DNA of 64,000 nt from Lumbricus rubellus (taxonomy: Eukaryota > Annelida > Clitellata > Crassiclitellata > Lumbricidae), in the NCBI GenBank assembly GCA_945859605.1, contig OX243812.1, positions 46,141,657 through 46,205,656 on the forward strand. Reading direction: 5' to 3'. Below the pieces are notes generated by a model, which was given only the letters and a program-made list of their open reading frames with translations, searched no databases and had not been told where the DNA came from. Made by a program: the position numbers and the translations under genes. Below, piece after piece: positions 21,871 through 34,837 of the stretch (its first letter is position 1; each line of letters opens with the position of its first letter).

Positions 21871-22504
21871 ATGCTGTCATTAATTAGAGTCGTGAAGATG
21901 TCTTCAGATGCATTGATGCGCATATATAGATCTATAGGATGGCTGCCTGCTTGTTGCAATAATCCGATGTATTCATGGCATGCATGGTCTCACCAGATGT
22001 AAACAGCTGAACCAATCTGGACAGATCGTCGACTTAATCAACATCACTGTAGCATCTGCTTTCCAATCTCAGTCACTATTGTCGTCTTCCAGCATCAGCA
22101 GCCGCACCAGCAGCACCCTTTATCTGGGCCATGCATGGAGAAGAATAGCTGTGTCTTCTTCATCTTCATCGTCAACATTGTAATCGTCAACGTATAGTCA
22201 CGTCTTGATGGTAATCATATTCAATATCGTTCTACTACATAAAAATGATGACGTGTCCACAATCTTCTTTTGTCATCATTCACTCAATTGTGTCAAGTCG
22301 TGATGATTTCCTGTTGTCACCATTCATATCACTCCATTGTATAATGTATACCTGTTGTGATCAACGTTGTCTTGTTTTTTTTATTGACTCTACTGCACAT
22401 GTAGGCTATGTGGTGGTGGCTTTCTGTAATCACCAGTCAGTCACTCCGTTGTATAGACTGTGTCGTGATGACCTTCTGTTGCCTTGTGTTAGGTAGGTCA
22501 ACAT

Positions 22505-22770
22505 GCAACATTCATTCATTCATTTCCAGAATTTATACAGCGCTCCTTCAAAAAACCACTCAGAAGCGCTCCCAGTCCAACCACGGTGAAACAAAAAAGT
22601 TTTAAGGAGCTTGTAGAACACTGACGAGTCAATACTTAGTCTAGGCAGCATGCGTATCTGCAGCGGGAGACTATTCCAAACAGATGGACCTACAACTGAA
22701 AAAGCACGACGCTGCCATGCAGGTTGATGTTTCAACACGTGTGACCAAAAGCTTACCACATGTTGCATAG
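22505..22770 (-). mobile_element. CR1/L2-like LINE, 3' end with GAAT tail
   Basis: The complement encodes RRAFSVVGPSVWNSLPLQIR and, further on, FYKLLKTFLFHRGW, the C-terminal signature of CR1/L2-type reverse transcriptases. It ends with AGCGCTGTATAAATTCTGG and then a (GAAT)n tail at 22508-22527. It is truncated at the 5' side. It is the best preserved of several related ends in this window. Confidence 0.75.
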
Positions 22771-23190
22771 ATTTCTATGTATCCTATATGAAGTATAAAA
22801 AATAAAAGATCGACCAGTTGCTTAAATTGGATGATGGACATTGACGGTGATTCGTGGCTCAATTTTCCAGCCATCACCATCCTATCAGCTAAGACACTTA
22901 GTATAGTGGATGCATTCACTTGTTCAATGTTGTTCAGTCTCCGTTTTATGAGGGTCGACACTCGACAGGAGCTGCGGGTAGTTAGCATAAGTAACAATGA
23001 TCAGTAGAAGATTTTATGCTGCTCCGATGGTTCTCAGGTTAATGAAGCGACGATAGGTCAAACGATCACTCTCTTTAATCGTTGTTTAATGCCATGTTCG
23101 TCCTTTCCTGCTTTCTGCCGTTCTTTCGTTCGCGTCGCGCAATCTCTTTTGGCATGCATTTGCCCAGCTCACAACCACCTATACACGCCT

Positions 23191-23245
23191 ACACACATAC
23201 ACAAACACAAACACACACACAAACACACACACACAAACACACACA
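23191..23245. repeat. CA-rich microsatellite
   Basis: Impure (AC)n with AAAC interruptions. Confidence 0.9.
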
Positions 23246-23491
23246 TGAATATATAGGCTAAGCAAATATTATGCATGCATTCAGAATTTCAGAGATTGCA
23301 CGAGTGTTCGCGGTTCATGCTATTCTGCAGAATTCTATTCGGCAGCATCATGACAAGAGATTTATTCGTTCATCTGTTTTCTATTCAAAACGAATATTTG
23401 ACGACCATACAAAGGAGATTTATCACTAGACGAGAAAAATGATTAAAAGAAATGCAATATGAGGAATTCCTTTAGTAGGCTATACACTGTA

Positions 23492-23919
23492 CAGCAGCGG
23501 TTCTCAACCTTTTCAGACTCACGGACCCCTTTTTAATTTTTGGTCCCCGTCACGGACCCCCACTGAAATTTGACGCATTTGAACTTTTTGAAGCATTATC
23601 GTGACTGTGCTATACTCTAATAGTAGGCCTGCATGTATGTCATAAATAAGCCTATAATTATGCCTCTGTACTCCTTGTATTAGGTAGTATAAATTTAGCC
23701 TATATAACCAATAAGATTAGGCTATAGGCTATATGAAATTTATTAGAAGAGCTGTGTCATTAATGAAAAGGAGTAAAATTGAAAATTTAAATAATTATTA
23801 GTTATCTGCTTCTATGTTTTTAAGTTATAAATATATAATTTTCAGGACTTGCTCGCGGACCCCGAGGCAGATCGCCGCGGACCCCCAGGGGTCCGCGGAC
23901 CCCCGGTTGAGAACCGCTG
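23492..23919. mobile_element. hAT-like MITE, CAGCGGTTCTCAACC ends
   Basis: The 15-bp inverted repeat CAGCGGTTCTCAACC is perfect. Next to it GGACCCC words repeat in both orientations. Flush flanks share only five bases, CTGTA, rather than the eight expected of hAT, so the duplication is partial or mutated. The interior is AT-rich and non-coding. Confidence 0.8.
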
Positions 23920-24570
23920 CTGTACAGGGCAATGAATGATTGTATAGTGCTCATTTAATTGCCACGACGATTGCTATAATATAGGTCTATTAAATACAGA
24001 TGTATAGGAATCGCTTCTATATAATAAAATATACGTATCATATTAAAATCCTTAACTCTGCAAACCATGGTTAGTTGAGAGTACTGTTATTAACATTAAT
24101 ACTAAACACAATGTTGCTAGATATAGGCCTAATAGGAGATGCAGTTTTCATATTTTTGTGGTAGTTTTAGTAAAGATAGTATCACTGCTAAACTTGCAGA
24201 TGTTTTGGGAAATCGAAGTGCCATTGGTGTCACTTGGCAGAGAAATATAGTGACAAAATACTACCAAATCCTGCTCCCGCGCACTGAAACTCTTGAACCG
24301 GGTAGAAACAAGAAGAGAAACAGAAACAGAGTTTGCGACATTCAAGTGTATACGGAGCCGAAGTAGTATATCAAATCAGCCATTGGCCGAAAGAAAAGCC
24401 GACATCATTGGCAACTGTGCATGCAATAATAATGTGGCAACTGAAGACATTAATTTGGTCATTGGTGTCTTTTGACAGAGAGACTATACAGTACAGTGAG
24501 TACACAATGACAAAATGCTAATGAAATCTTGTCTGGAATGGATATGTTGTTCATAGTCTTTGCTTTTTCT
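23920..24570. other. Non-coding, nothing recognised
   Basis: Diverged direct similarity between 24220-24290 and 24455-24535 (GTGTC..TTG.CAGAGA and ACAAAATRCTA words) hints at an old duplication. No gene is seen. Confidence 0.4.
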
Positions 24571-24792
24571 TCTCAATAGTCTCACCTTCTCATGAAGGAC
24601 TTTCTTCTCTTTAGTCTCGCCTCCTCTGCATGTTTTTCTTCTCTTTAGTCTCGTCTCCTCTGTTTTTCTGCTCAGCAGCATCTCATTATATTTTGTCAAA
24701 ATATTTCTCTCCTCTGCATGTCTTTCTTCTCTCTATAATAGTCTCGCCTCCTCTGTTTCCCTTCTCTATATATAGTTTGGCCTCCTCTGTTA
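24571..24792. repeat. Degenerate CT-rich minisatellite
   Basis: Units of roughly 40 bp contain CTTCTCTTTAGTCTCGCCTC and TCTGCATGTTTTTC with much variation. Confidence 0.7.
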
Positions 24793-26361
24793 TACGACCG
24801 GGCACTTAAACCTTTGACGTTTCTTGCAAATGAGAAGTCACGGTGAATAGCAGCGCTATAATATTGTGTCTGCTAGCCTAAGTAGAGCGGAAGAAAGCGA
24901 TAGGAAGCAAACAGAGGCAGGATTTAAACGGAGGAAATAGAGAAGAGGAAAAATGAAACGAACGCAGTTGGGAATATGAAGAAGGCAACTTGAAACGGCG
25001 ACGCTTTTACTGTATTCGTCTGGGAACAAAATAACTAAGCTTATGCCATCGACGACGTCTGCATTCTGAGCATTGCAGACAGTGATGCATGTGCAAAATA
25101 AAGCATTCGAAAAATAGTCTGCTCCTTTAATAAATCTAAAATATGGCTTACATTTTATCTTGTATAATTATATAAAAAATGTGCTATTGAAAAGTATTTT
25201 TGTAAAAGCATTTTCAAAATAGTTGTAAAAAGTATTTTAGACAATTCAGAATACTTTTTCGACATAGCCTACTTCTCTAAAGTGATTCTGAAGATGATTT
25301 TACAAGCGTTGTGGACCTTATTATTTATTCTCGTGTTAATGTTATAAATTTTAAGAACCCAACCAAAGTGTTATGCATTGAAAACATGATGTATACATGC
25401 CTAATAATCTTGAGATTTCACGGAGCACCAAATTCTTGAAGGTCTTTCTGTATCATAGTATACCTATATATTACACTAATAATTTTTCACTCTATGCTGC
25501 AACTGAAAATGTGAAAAAATTGCAGTCATAAATTGACAAAATCTGAGCACGCGACATTAATTTATTTGAAACAATTTTTTTTATCCAAAATAATCAAACG
25601 ATAGAACCTGTAAGCAATGTTCAGTCTAAGTATAGTCTATTCTCGACTCTATTGAATGTCTTAGAGGTCTACTACTTCAGTCAAATCACAAGAACTGGAA
25701 GATCATTGTAAACTTAAAGTAACCTAAACAAATGCAGTGTGAATGTAGGCTATAGGCATAGTCTATATATAGATCTTAGCCTACACTTAAGAACAGCAAT
25801 GAAAATGAAAATAGAAAATGTTGATTTCACGAAAGTATTTTCAAGACACTAATTAAAAACATATTTTCAGCATTCCTTTTAAGAGTAATTGAGTTCATAT
25901 AATTGGAACTTCAAAACTGTAATTTTCCCACCACAGTCTGTGCGCCAAAGAAAATCTTCGTGCTTTCGTGCGATGTGGATAAGGATGAGCAGCCTACACT
26001 GGAGAAGAAAATAATGAAGAGATAATAAGCTTAATTATAATGACACTAAAAGCATGGGTCTTGCTTCTTTTCAAATAGAACCAATTAAAATATAACCAGT
26101 TTGTAGCAAGAATAAGAAGAATAAAAGAGCAAAGAGCAAAAAATAAGAAACATCGGAAGTAGGAGGAAAAAGGACAAAATCAGAAAGAAGAGAAAGAGAA
26201 ATAATGATGAAGAATAACACACAAAAATTATTGAGAAGATGTACCAGGTAATGACTAAGGAACCATACAGCAGGGCATCAATGGCTTCTATGCGCTAAAG
26301 CGACTTTATTTTCTTAGTCTCGGTATAATAATTATTATGAGAAAGGGAAGACGTCCTCACA
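24793..26361. other. Non-coding, nothing recognised
   Basis: AT-rich sequence; an A-rich purine stretch lies at 26105-26230. No gene, terminal repeat or array was found. Confidence 0.45.
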
Positions 26362-26529
26362 CTGAGTCCGGTGGCGCACTGGATCACACACTGGCAGTCT
26401 GACATGGAGATCAGCGGAGCTGAGTTAGATTCCCGTAGCCCCCGTAGGATAGACGTGCTTTGTAGACTGCTATAATTATATTAGTGCCGTTGTATTGCAG
26501 ACTCTCTGTTCTGTTAGTAGTTAAGATTG
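26362..26529 (+). mobile_element. tRNA-derived SINE, family 1, plus copy
   Basis: An A-box-like TGGCGCACTGG (26372-26382) and B-box-like GTTAGATTCCC (about 26423-26433) form a tRNA-like head. The body GACGTGCTTTGTAGACTGCT and the end CTGTTAGTAGTTAAGATT match the minus-strand copy at 32511-32658. Divergence is moderate. Confidence 0.75.
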
Positions 26530-26675
26530 GTGTTAATTAAGATAACTGTATGCTATACCCAGTTGCGATCTGTCAATCAGATTGTTAAATAAACGAAATT
26601 TATCATTGCTGACAATGCACCTTGCAGCTTCATTATCAAGTTTGGTAATGGATAAAAAAATTGCACATTAAACAG

Positions 26676-26870
26676 AAATCTCGACGTTCGGTCTTGACGG
26701 AGATTTTAATCTTGACCTTTTTATTGATATTGTAGCAGAGCTTTAAAGGAGTTCAAATTAACCAACAACTATTGCGTTAGGTGACATATTACAGGGGTGA
26801 TGCAGTCAATGCAGTAGCCGTGTATTACGCAAATGCGGCGAGAGCTTAGAGAGCGTACTGTGCACTGTGC
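26676..26870 (-). mobile_element. tRNA-headed repeat, family 2, copy 1
   Basis: It aligns with 34502-34720: shared words are AATCTCGACG, GATATT.TAGCAG, ACGCAAATGCGG and CTGTGCACTGT. In this copy the B-box region has decayed to AGATTAAAATCTCC. Probably a SINE on the minus strand. Confidence 0.55.
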
Positions 26871-27790
26871 CTTAGCGTCTTTATTACACTGAATCCATCG
26901 GAAATTTTATATTATGTCAGCCGCGGGTACAGTGCGATAAGAAATTGCATAATATCATAATAGATCTATGAAAACGAAGCAGTCTGTCCATTCTGCGATC
27001 CATTCACTTATCCGGTTGAGTCCCTTGAGGCTTGAAACCTATGACCGACCCTTTCAACATGGCTTACGACGATTGAAGATCCTATTCGTTTCTGCAGGCG
27101 CCTCTCTTCCACTGAGTACATGTATAATACTCCATTCGATATTGTTATACGTTCGTGTAAGCGTCCCGTTACTGTGCTTACGGCGCTATAAAATTGTTGC
27201 TGCTATTATGACTATTACGCTTTGCCATAAGGTAAGGCCTATTTCATTCCCCAAAGTACTTCGAGATTATTAATATGTCTGGAATAAACGTCTCGTGAGC
27301 TAGGATTCGTCTTCAGGGTGAGAGGTAAGAGTTCCTTTGAAACGACCACGTCATACCGTTGAAAACAGGCGTTGAAAAAAGAAAGATTGATTCGCATAAG
27401 AAAAGAGATGCGTCGTCTATACCAACTTATTACGACTATGCTAATCATGATTATTATTATTATTAAACTTATTATTATTATTATTATTATAAGTAAAATA
27501 ATTTATTCGTAAACAATATTGATGCAAAACAATAACAGGAGATAGAAATAATGTTGCTCTGGAACGGCTTACTCGGTAGTGTCTGGTTGGGCAAAATTAT
27601 GATTATTATTATTATTATTAATATAAAAATTATTATTATTACTACTACTACTACTATAGACCTAATTATTATTTAAAAAAGTCGTCGACCTTCAGATAAT
27701 TTTCCGACTGCGAACTCACGAGAAACTACCGATCGCGCTTTTAAAAATAAATGTCTCGAACTATCATAGACTGATAATTGTAGGTAAAAG

Positions 27791-27840
<50 letters not shown>

Positions 27841-28573
27841 GAACCTCATAAGATCTGATAAAGCACTCAAGGCCTTCGTTATCCTGAATAGAAGACAAGG
27901 CCATAGTCGCACAGCAACAAGAAGAGTTGCACAATGAGCGGACGCTGTTGGCGAGGTGTTTTATGTGACGACCACCAAGTACTAATCCCAATTCTAATTC
28001 CTTTAATTCACCGCACCTGCACCAGCTGCCTGCAGCCAGTGATGTATTAAGAAAGAGAAGCGAACACTTGCTGTTAATTATTTAAGAAACTGGGGATCTA
28101 CTTTAGGAACACGATGTAACCTTTGTTTAACTTATACACAGCTTCAAACGGTAAGGCAAGGGAGAATTTGCTTTCGGATGGTTGCAACGGACGCAGCAGA
28201 AAATATCGAATCACGTGAGTATGCATTGAATGCAAACAGGAGACTTCGTGTGGTGATATGTAAATTTATTATTTATCATCAAATGTATGGAAGGACATAC
28301 AATGGCTGGACATAATATATTGTCAGGCATCAGTTTAAGCTGCAACACATGCATAATGTAGTCTGAAATAATAATTATATCGCTGAATATGATGCTCATT
28401 ATATTTTTATAATGTAGTATGCTGCATCCATGACGCACTATAGAGACGATTCTAGCGAGTCATTGCTCGTGGATTATTTGACGATCTCGACTAACGCAGC
28501 AGTCCACTCATGCCGATCGTTATTTTGGATCGAAATGCAACTTAAAAAAATTAGACCTATCTGTATCTGTCTG
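26871..28573. other. Non-coding with microsatellites
   Basis: Contains (TTA)n patches at 27450-27490 and 27602-27660. A GGCGCTATAAAATTG tail-like word lies at 27182. No gene is supported. Confidence 0.45.
27793..27837. repeat. (CA)n microsatellite
   Basis: A pure CA run of about 45 bp. Confidence 0.97.
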
Positions 28574-28640
28574 CAGGTCCGGCCCTAGCGTGCACGGGAC
28601 CCAAGGCAGCAAGCGATGAGAGGGAGGGGGCAAGCAATCA
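28574..28640. mobile_element. Solo end of a GGCCCTAG hAT family
   Basis: CAGGTCCGGCCCTAGCG followed by GGGACCCAAGGCAGC matches the left end of the element at 51489 (CAGGCCCGGCCCTAGGG then GGGGCCCAAGGCAGC). No matching right end is visible nearby, so this is a deleted or truncated copy. Confidence 0.6.
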
Positions 28641-28979
28641 TTTGCGAAGTTGCCTTCCTTCCAAGACGATATTGGTAATACGTATTATTTGGTCCAATTA
28701 AAATGAGTAGAATCCAAATAAAATGGGCCAATGAACACAACATGCAAATCTAATACTAGCATCAACTATGTGACTGCGTTTAATATAGACCTAATTATAG
28801 TTTAATTATTTTCTCTGACATTTTATGCGAAACGATACTAATAGACTAATTAAAATATTCTAGCATCCTTCAATCACAGACTGATAATTAATTGTAGGTT
28901 GTTAATTGGAGGTTTGTTAGTCATTACAGACGAGTTCTATCTTATAAAACGTTTCTATTCACAGGCATGGGCGGAAACC

Positions 28980-29290
28980 ATCCACCCATCCTCCGATCTC
29001 CCCAACAATCTCCTCTCCTACATGTAGGCCTAATTCAACCTTTCCTCCGCTTGCACTCTCTGCTGCTGCTTTCCATTCACCACTGAAAACCGAACTCTTC
29101 CAGCTATCTTATGATCTAGATTCTAACCAGGATCCACCACCCAACTACCATCATCACCGACTACCACCATAGCACCACGCTGTCTCCACGGCTTGATCTC
29201 TTCGGATTTTGACCCGTCACCGAAACGAAAACGGCAGCCCTGGCTATTGCGGACTTGATTTGATATAGCGCCGGTGAGTAAGCTGATGTT
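28980..29290 (+). mobile_element. Possible LINE 3' relic
   Basis: A short reading CTGAAAACCGAACTCTTCCA encodes LKTELFQLSYD, resembling the LKTxLF motif near the end of CR1/Jockey-type proteins. About 170 bp later a GATATAGCGCC tail-like word occurs. The FSVAGP motif is not seen; this is weak. Confidence 0.3.
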
Positions 29291-30119
29291 GCTTTTGTGG
29301 GCGCTGAGAAATTCTCGAAGATTTACATTAAATTACATTACATTACAACACAGAGATCCAACGCAGACAGGTAAATGATACTTGGTAAGTGTAAATGTAC
29401 ACATTTTAGTTTAGCCCCGACTCCACTAATTTTTTAATTGGATTAATTGCTAGAGATCCTTCATCACTGCTACACATATGGACGGTCCCCCAAGTCGCTC
29501 CTGGCCATACCATGTCATGCTGCACGGATCATGTTAGCCACAGATTCATTTTAAAATCTTTGACATATTAAGCCATCATTAGGAGGCTAACCGCATGAGT
29601 CTCTCGCACAGACGCACATGGATCGCTGCCTACGCTCAAACCAATGTAGCTGACTACGTTAATGACTGGCATAAACTGTCCATGCATAACGTTGCTGAAA
29701 AGTCCCCAAAACGTCGACATAGATGATAGACATGCACGCTTAACGAATCCACAAGTCTTAGTATTTTTATTTACAGCAAGCGTTTCCATTGCGCTGACAC
29801 GAGGCGGCAAGCAACTGCAGAAGTATACGAAGAGACGGCGAAGAGATGGACGTACAAACGTCGTACATATGTATGTGTACGGACGAATGGGCAGATGGAT
29901 GGACGGGATGAACATTCACGTTTATGAAAGGGGTGGAAGACTTCTGATCATCGGTCAGAAAGAATATATTGTTTGAAAGAAACAATGCGGAGAGTTTGGC
30001 AAAGACACACATAGGCATCATGATAAAATATTGTATGAAAGTCACTACAGCGTCACATTCTAGTCATTTTTGCGGAATTATCTTGACATGGTGTAGGCAG
30101 TCAAAGCAAGATAGAGAGA
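29291..30119. other. Non-coding, nothing recognised
   Basis: Overlapping open frames of about 100 codons on both strands show no domain, and neither is favoured. Confidence 0.4.
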
Positions 30120-30222
30120 AAGAATGAAAGAAAGAGAGATCAAGAGAGAGAGATCAAGAGAGAGAGATCAAGAGATCAAGAGAGAGATCAAGAGAGATCA
30201 AGAGAGAGATCAAGAGAGAGAT

Positions 30223-30321
<99 letters not shown>

Positions 30322-30330
30322 AAGACAAAT
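30120..30330. repeat. (GA)n microsatellite with GATCAAGA leader
   Basis: GAGATCAAGAGA units at 30136-30220 pass into pure (GA)n to about 30309. Arg/Glu and Leu/Ser open frames on the two strands are artefacts. Confidence 0.96.
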
Positions 30331-31065
30331 AAAAGCGACAGAGGGAGCGAGAGAAGGAGAAAGAGCCAGTATCAATGGTCCGATACGACTATGCAATAAA
30401 TGCATCATGTTCAATTTAAAAGGAACATCAGACCGGGTCAGTTTGATTAGTTCCTAGCGCTTCAGGTTTTCGAGACTGGTGGCCACCTAGCGAATGACAA
30501 CACAGATAAAGATAATTATGAGAACCTCATCTAAAAAATACCAATATGAGTATTTCGACGCTCACAATAATAGTCTATTATAATTTATAGAAGAAGAAAC
30601 AGACTAACCAGTGTTTAGAACAATACAATAGAAATCAAAACAAATTGCATCTCAGTTTATGCATTAAACTGAAGTTTTACTTCCATCGCTTCATCTGAAT
30701 ATATTGCATTTTTTAAAACTGCAATTCGTTGTAGCCTATAATTATGCTGTGATGGCAGAATAGGGCCTACTTTTCAAAAGTATTTTGAAAATACAAGATA
30801 AAAGAGTAGCTTTTAAAACTTTCGAAAATAATTCCTCAAGATACTTTTGATAAATCATCATTTTGCATATTCATCGCAAGTTGCTAGTGTACGTAGGCTA
30901 CGTAGGCTATAATATTAAAATTATGTTAACATTGCATTAGCGTTCTTGACAGTGGCATATAGAGTTTCTTATAGGCCTAACTCTGGCTCTGATCATTTAT
31001 TAATATGTAATATTATTGTAATTTTATCGTCCACAGCGATTGTATCGAAGTGAGGACGTTTCGAT
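30331..31065. other. Non-coding, nothing recognised
   Basis: AT-rich; no feature found. Confidence 0.45.
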
Positions 31066-31185
31066 CACACTCACCATCATCAGCAACCTTGGACTCAGCG
31101 CCCGTAGGTGTTCGATGCCTTCTTCACCAGGTCCTTCCATTTTATCCTATCCAGCGCCGCTCTGCTCAGCTACTGATCATACCTA
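31066..31185 (-). mobile_element. RTE-clade LINE, 3' end relic
   Basis: The complement encodes RAALDRIKWKDLVKKASNTYGR then a stop, and a GATGATG tail follows. This is the RTE C-terminus, comparable with ASDTY-type endings at 2984-3152. Only about 120 bp are left. Confidence 0.65.
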
Positions 31186-31860
31186 ATCACTTGTTCACTT
31201 GGTTTCAGTCTATATCTAGAGTTCGTATTTATCGCTCAGAAATCTCATTAGGCTTCATCGGACTCGACATATATTTTTATGTTCTAACAAATCACAAAAG
31301 AATAGGATCGTTATGTTGATTATCATAATTGTCATTTGTGCAAATTGTTGGAAGTTATGACTTCATCTCATCGTAAAATGACTAAAAGATGAATTAGACT
31401 AGACATTATAATACGCCTACAATGTATATAGCCTCATATAGGCTCTAATACGCCTGAAAATTCAAGAATGCTAATTATATGTGAAGCCTGTGTATATATA
31501 GTCTATGCATAAACACACACCTATATATACACATGTATATCTGTAAAGACATTATACTTAGTTGTATGAATTATTTCAGTGAGAATTTAATAGAGGCAGT
31601 TTTGCTGCATGCGTCTGTCCTGGCTTAATTTGGACGAAAACTCTGTGATTTATCGAACGCCGTTTTATTCCGAGGGATCTTAATCTCATATAATCATGAA
31701 AGTTTAATGTTGACAGCGTGTGCGTTGATTAGCATGCTCACGAATCATGTGCAGCACTCGAATCGCGTTCATTGCCAGGGCTGCTTTAAGGCTATGGCTT
31801 AATCTATAGCTTCGTCAGAACCTCTTAGGCTCTTCCGCTTTTTTAAAATTTCCTATGGAG
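31186..31860. other. Non-coding, nothing recognised
   Basis: No gene, terminal repeat or array seen. Confidence 0.45.
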
Positions 31861-31865
31861 GACTA

Positions 31866-31955
31866 TTCCCTTCACCTATTTTCTTCACCTATTTTCTTCA
31901 CCTATTTTCTTCACCTATTTTCTTCACCTATTTTCTTCACCTATTTTCTTCTCCA
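31866..31955. repeat. 13-bp tandem array
   Basis: TTCACCTATTTTC is repeated about seven times. Confidence 0.92.
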
Positions 31956-32327
31956 TTTTCTTATATTCCCTCTTCCATCTTTTCCTTTCTTTCCTAATCT
32001 AATCAAATCTAATCAAATATTATGTAATGCAATAATCTTCTCGACTATACAATTAACATGAATTCATGGAAATGCGGCTGCATGGTCTTGAAGGACTATA
32101 CCGACGACACTAGAAAGATCAATGCGACGTATAGGCTAGATGCGTGTCTATTTTCTAGAGCAAGAGTCGCGAGAAGGACAACGCGAGAAGGACAATAAGA
32201 ACCATATATACGGACTAGAGCTGCGATAGAGACAATCACAATCAGTCCACTTCGACAGACAAGTAATTCTATGGAAGATAGGAAAATTATTTGAAGAAGG
32301 AAATCTTCAGTTGACAACAAAGCGACA

Positions 32328-32460
32328 TAATAAATTATAATAAATTATAATAAATTATAATAAATTATAATAAATTATAATAAATTATAATAAATTATAA
32401 TAAATTATAATAAATTTTAATAAATTATAATAAATTATAATAAATCATAATAAATTATAA
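32328..32460. repeat. 10-bp TAAATTATAA array
   Basis: About 13 units of TAAATTATAA with single-base variants. It lies about 50 bp beyond the end of the minus-strand SINE at 32511 and may derive from that element's tail. Confidence 0.93.
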
Positions 32461-32510
32461 GCGACTTAGCAGAACTACAATTCACAAGAACGCAAATGAC
32501 AGAAGACATA

Positions 32511-32658
32511 AATCTTAACTACTAACAGAGCAGACAGCCTGCAATACGCGGCGCTAATAGCAGCCTACAAAGCACGTTCGCCCTACGTGACTCGATCTCG
32601 GTTCCTCTCGCTCTCCATGCCAGTCTGCTATCCAATGCGCTACCGACCCCGCCTCCTC
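32511..32658 (-). mobile_element. tRNA-derived SINE, family 1, minus copy
   Basis: On the complement a tRNA-like head includes GGTAGCGCATTGGAT (A box) and a CGAGATCGAGTCACG B-box-like region. The body GAACGTGCTTTGTAGGCTGC and end CTGTTAGTAGTTAAGATT match 26362-26529. Confidence 0.75.
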
Positions 32659-34299
32659 CCGGAAGCGCACTTCTTGCACAGCGCACTAATCAAAGGCACT
32701 CGGGAAATCAAGCGTATAGTCTAGCCTACCCTATTTGATGTAATGTTTCAGGATGTTCTTGCCAATATATCCATGGTTTAAATTAAAGGGTATACGACAG
32801 CTGAAGCCATAATAGCAACCTTTTTTCCTTTCACAGTTGCATCTCATGAGCCGCTGAACCATTCTGTCGGCGGCAGTCACATTCACTGAGCAGAACGACA
32901 CTCAGAAGCAGTCGTCACAGACCAATGCCTGCAGCTGTCTCTTGATATTTCTCCGATGGATCAACTCTAACGTTGTTAGAACATTCCTAACATGATACCA
33001 ACGGCAATTCGCATGAAATTGCCTCTTCATTTGAGAATTTTACGTTTGTTTCACTAAATCTTTAAAAAGTTCATTGATCATTAGCATACATTTTCATTAG
33101 TACAGTCAGTATTTAAAGCCAATGTTGCTCTAATTTTATAGCCAATAAAGGTTAATTGAAAAAGTAACATTTCATGTTTATCGATAGGAATATAAAGCTG
33201 CACGCAGTCATTATGAGACCCCCCACCACCCACCTCAAGCGTTGAACGCTCCGTGGTCCTAGGAGCATGTAGGCTATACACACCCTTCATTTCGGCGTGT
33301 GTCTCTCGAACCTCTGCCTTGGCATCACTTGGCAATTCTCTGTGCAGACGAAAGGAATTATTGTGGCAATGGCTGTGAATTCGATAGTTAAGAACCAACG
33401 AATTGACATGATTGCACCTTTCATTGCGTAGATTAGATGCTCAGAGAGAGTGAATAGATCTAAGCCGGTGATTAGCGCTTGTAATTGTAATTGAACATTT
33501 ATATAGCGCCGCTCACAGATTCAGTAGGGCAAAAAGCTTGGTTTCAGAGTTGAGCTTTAAAACGTTGAGTTTAGTCTTACGGTTATGAATTATGACGACG
33601 AAACATGAGGTCTTATCTATTATAGGCATGCACACAAGAGAATAAAATGTAATAGTCTACAATATAAGTTCTTATTCGTCTTTTAGTATTCCTACTTTAA
33701 TCTTATTTTACGACTTACTTTCGTGTACATGGTTTGTAGCCTATTGCAAACGAGATGGACTTATGAACCCACGTTTATACACATTGTTACACAATTATAG
33801 AAGACATTAATTGTATGATTTTAAGATCTGCGCTCATAATTTTTAGCCCGACATATTTTCTGGTTCAGAGAAATCTCTTTGCTGAATATGGTTTGTACTT
33901 TATCAGTTCAGCCTTGTTCATTCAACCAAAACACAGAATCTGTTTTTATCTGTTACTTGTGGGTTTTTAAAAAAAATTTACCTTACGAATATCTTTGTCT
34001 TCTGCTGATGGACACTGGGACTGTTGTTAAACTGTTGCTTATCAATTAATAGCTTCTAGTGCGCCAGTGTCAAATGCACAAAGCTTTAACCGATGGTAGG
34101 CTACTCCATTATCAAACAGAAGAACAATCCGTAAAGAAAGACAGGCGGCCAATGCATGGTGCACGAGCAATTTCTAAACAGAAAGTAAGTCATGTATACA
34201 ATTTATTTCTATGTTGCATTTAAAATTGCTATGTAGTTGAACTTTATAGTACAGAGTCATCTAGGTTTTGTTCAACTTACCTTCTGATCTTTTTCGGCA
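32659..34299. other. Non-coding; one LINE tail word
   Basis: A CATTTATATAGCGCCGCTC word at 33498-33518 resembles LINE/SINE tails. The remaining sequence is unassigned. Confidence 0.4.
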
Positions 34300-34485
34300 T
34301 ATCATGTCGGATACTCAGACTTGTCGGTCCCCTGCAGGCTCAGCGGGAAGCGGGTGCACTCAATTCCGTTTGCTCGTATACCTCCATCATGCAAAGTGCC
34401 TTTTATGTGGTTGGTCCGGCAATATGGAATGGCCTCCCTCTCGAGTTGCGTCTGATTTCTAGTTTTATTGACATACTCGTCAATG
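34300..34485 (+). mobile_element. CR1/L2-like LINE C-terminal relic
   Basis: The plus strand encodes SAFYVVGPAIWNGLPLELR, the FxVxGPxxWNxLPxxLR motif of CR1/L2-type reverse transcriptases. It is truncated both upstream and soon after the motif. Confidence 0.65.
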
Positions 34486-34501
34486 GCTGCAAATGAAGCA
34501 A

Positions 34502-34720
34502 AAATCTCGACGCTCGGACTTGGCCGGGATTTGAACCCTTAACCTTTTGACTGATATTTTAGCAGGTTAAGCATAGCACATCAAAAATAATTATTTAACA
34601 ATTACTACACTTAGGTAACATAATAGAGAGGTGATGTGATAGAGCTGAATAGTGAACACATTGCCGTGTTGAACGCAAATGCGGTAAGAACTTAAAACGT
34701 AGGCTAAACTGTGCACTGTA
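34502..34720 (-). mobile_element. tRNA-headed repeat, family 2, copy 2
   Basis: The complement carries a well-preserved B box, AAGGGTTCAAATCCC (34526-34540). The rest aligns with 26676-26870. Acceptor and anticodon stems cannot be folded convincingly, so it is a SINE and not a working tRNA gene. Confidence 0.6.
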
Positions 34721-34837
34721 TGTGTGCAGTTCACAAACTAGTTTAGCACTAATGAGTGCTAAGAGCACTAACAGCTCTAACGCGTGCTAATAGGATCCAC
34801 GAAATACCTATAGGCGTTCATACGTCACTCTCTGACA

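Noticed and set aside
34502..34600. A tRNA gene on the minus strand
   Set aside because: The B box is good but I cannot fold acceptor, D and anticodon stems, and a second diverged copy exists at 26676, so it is a SINE-like repeat.
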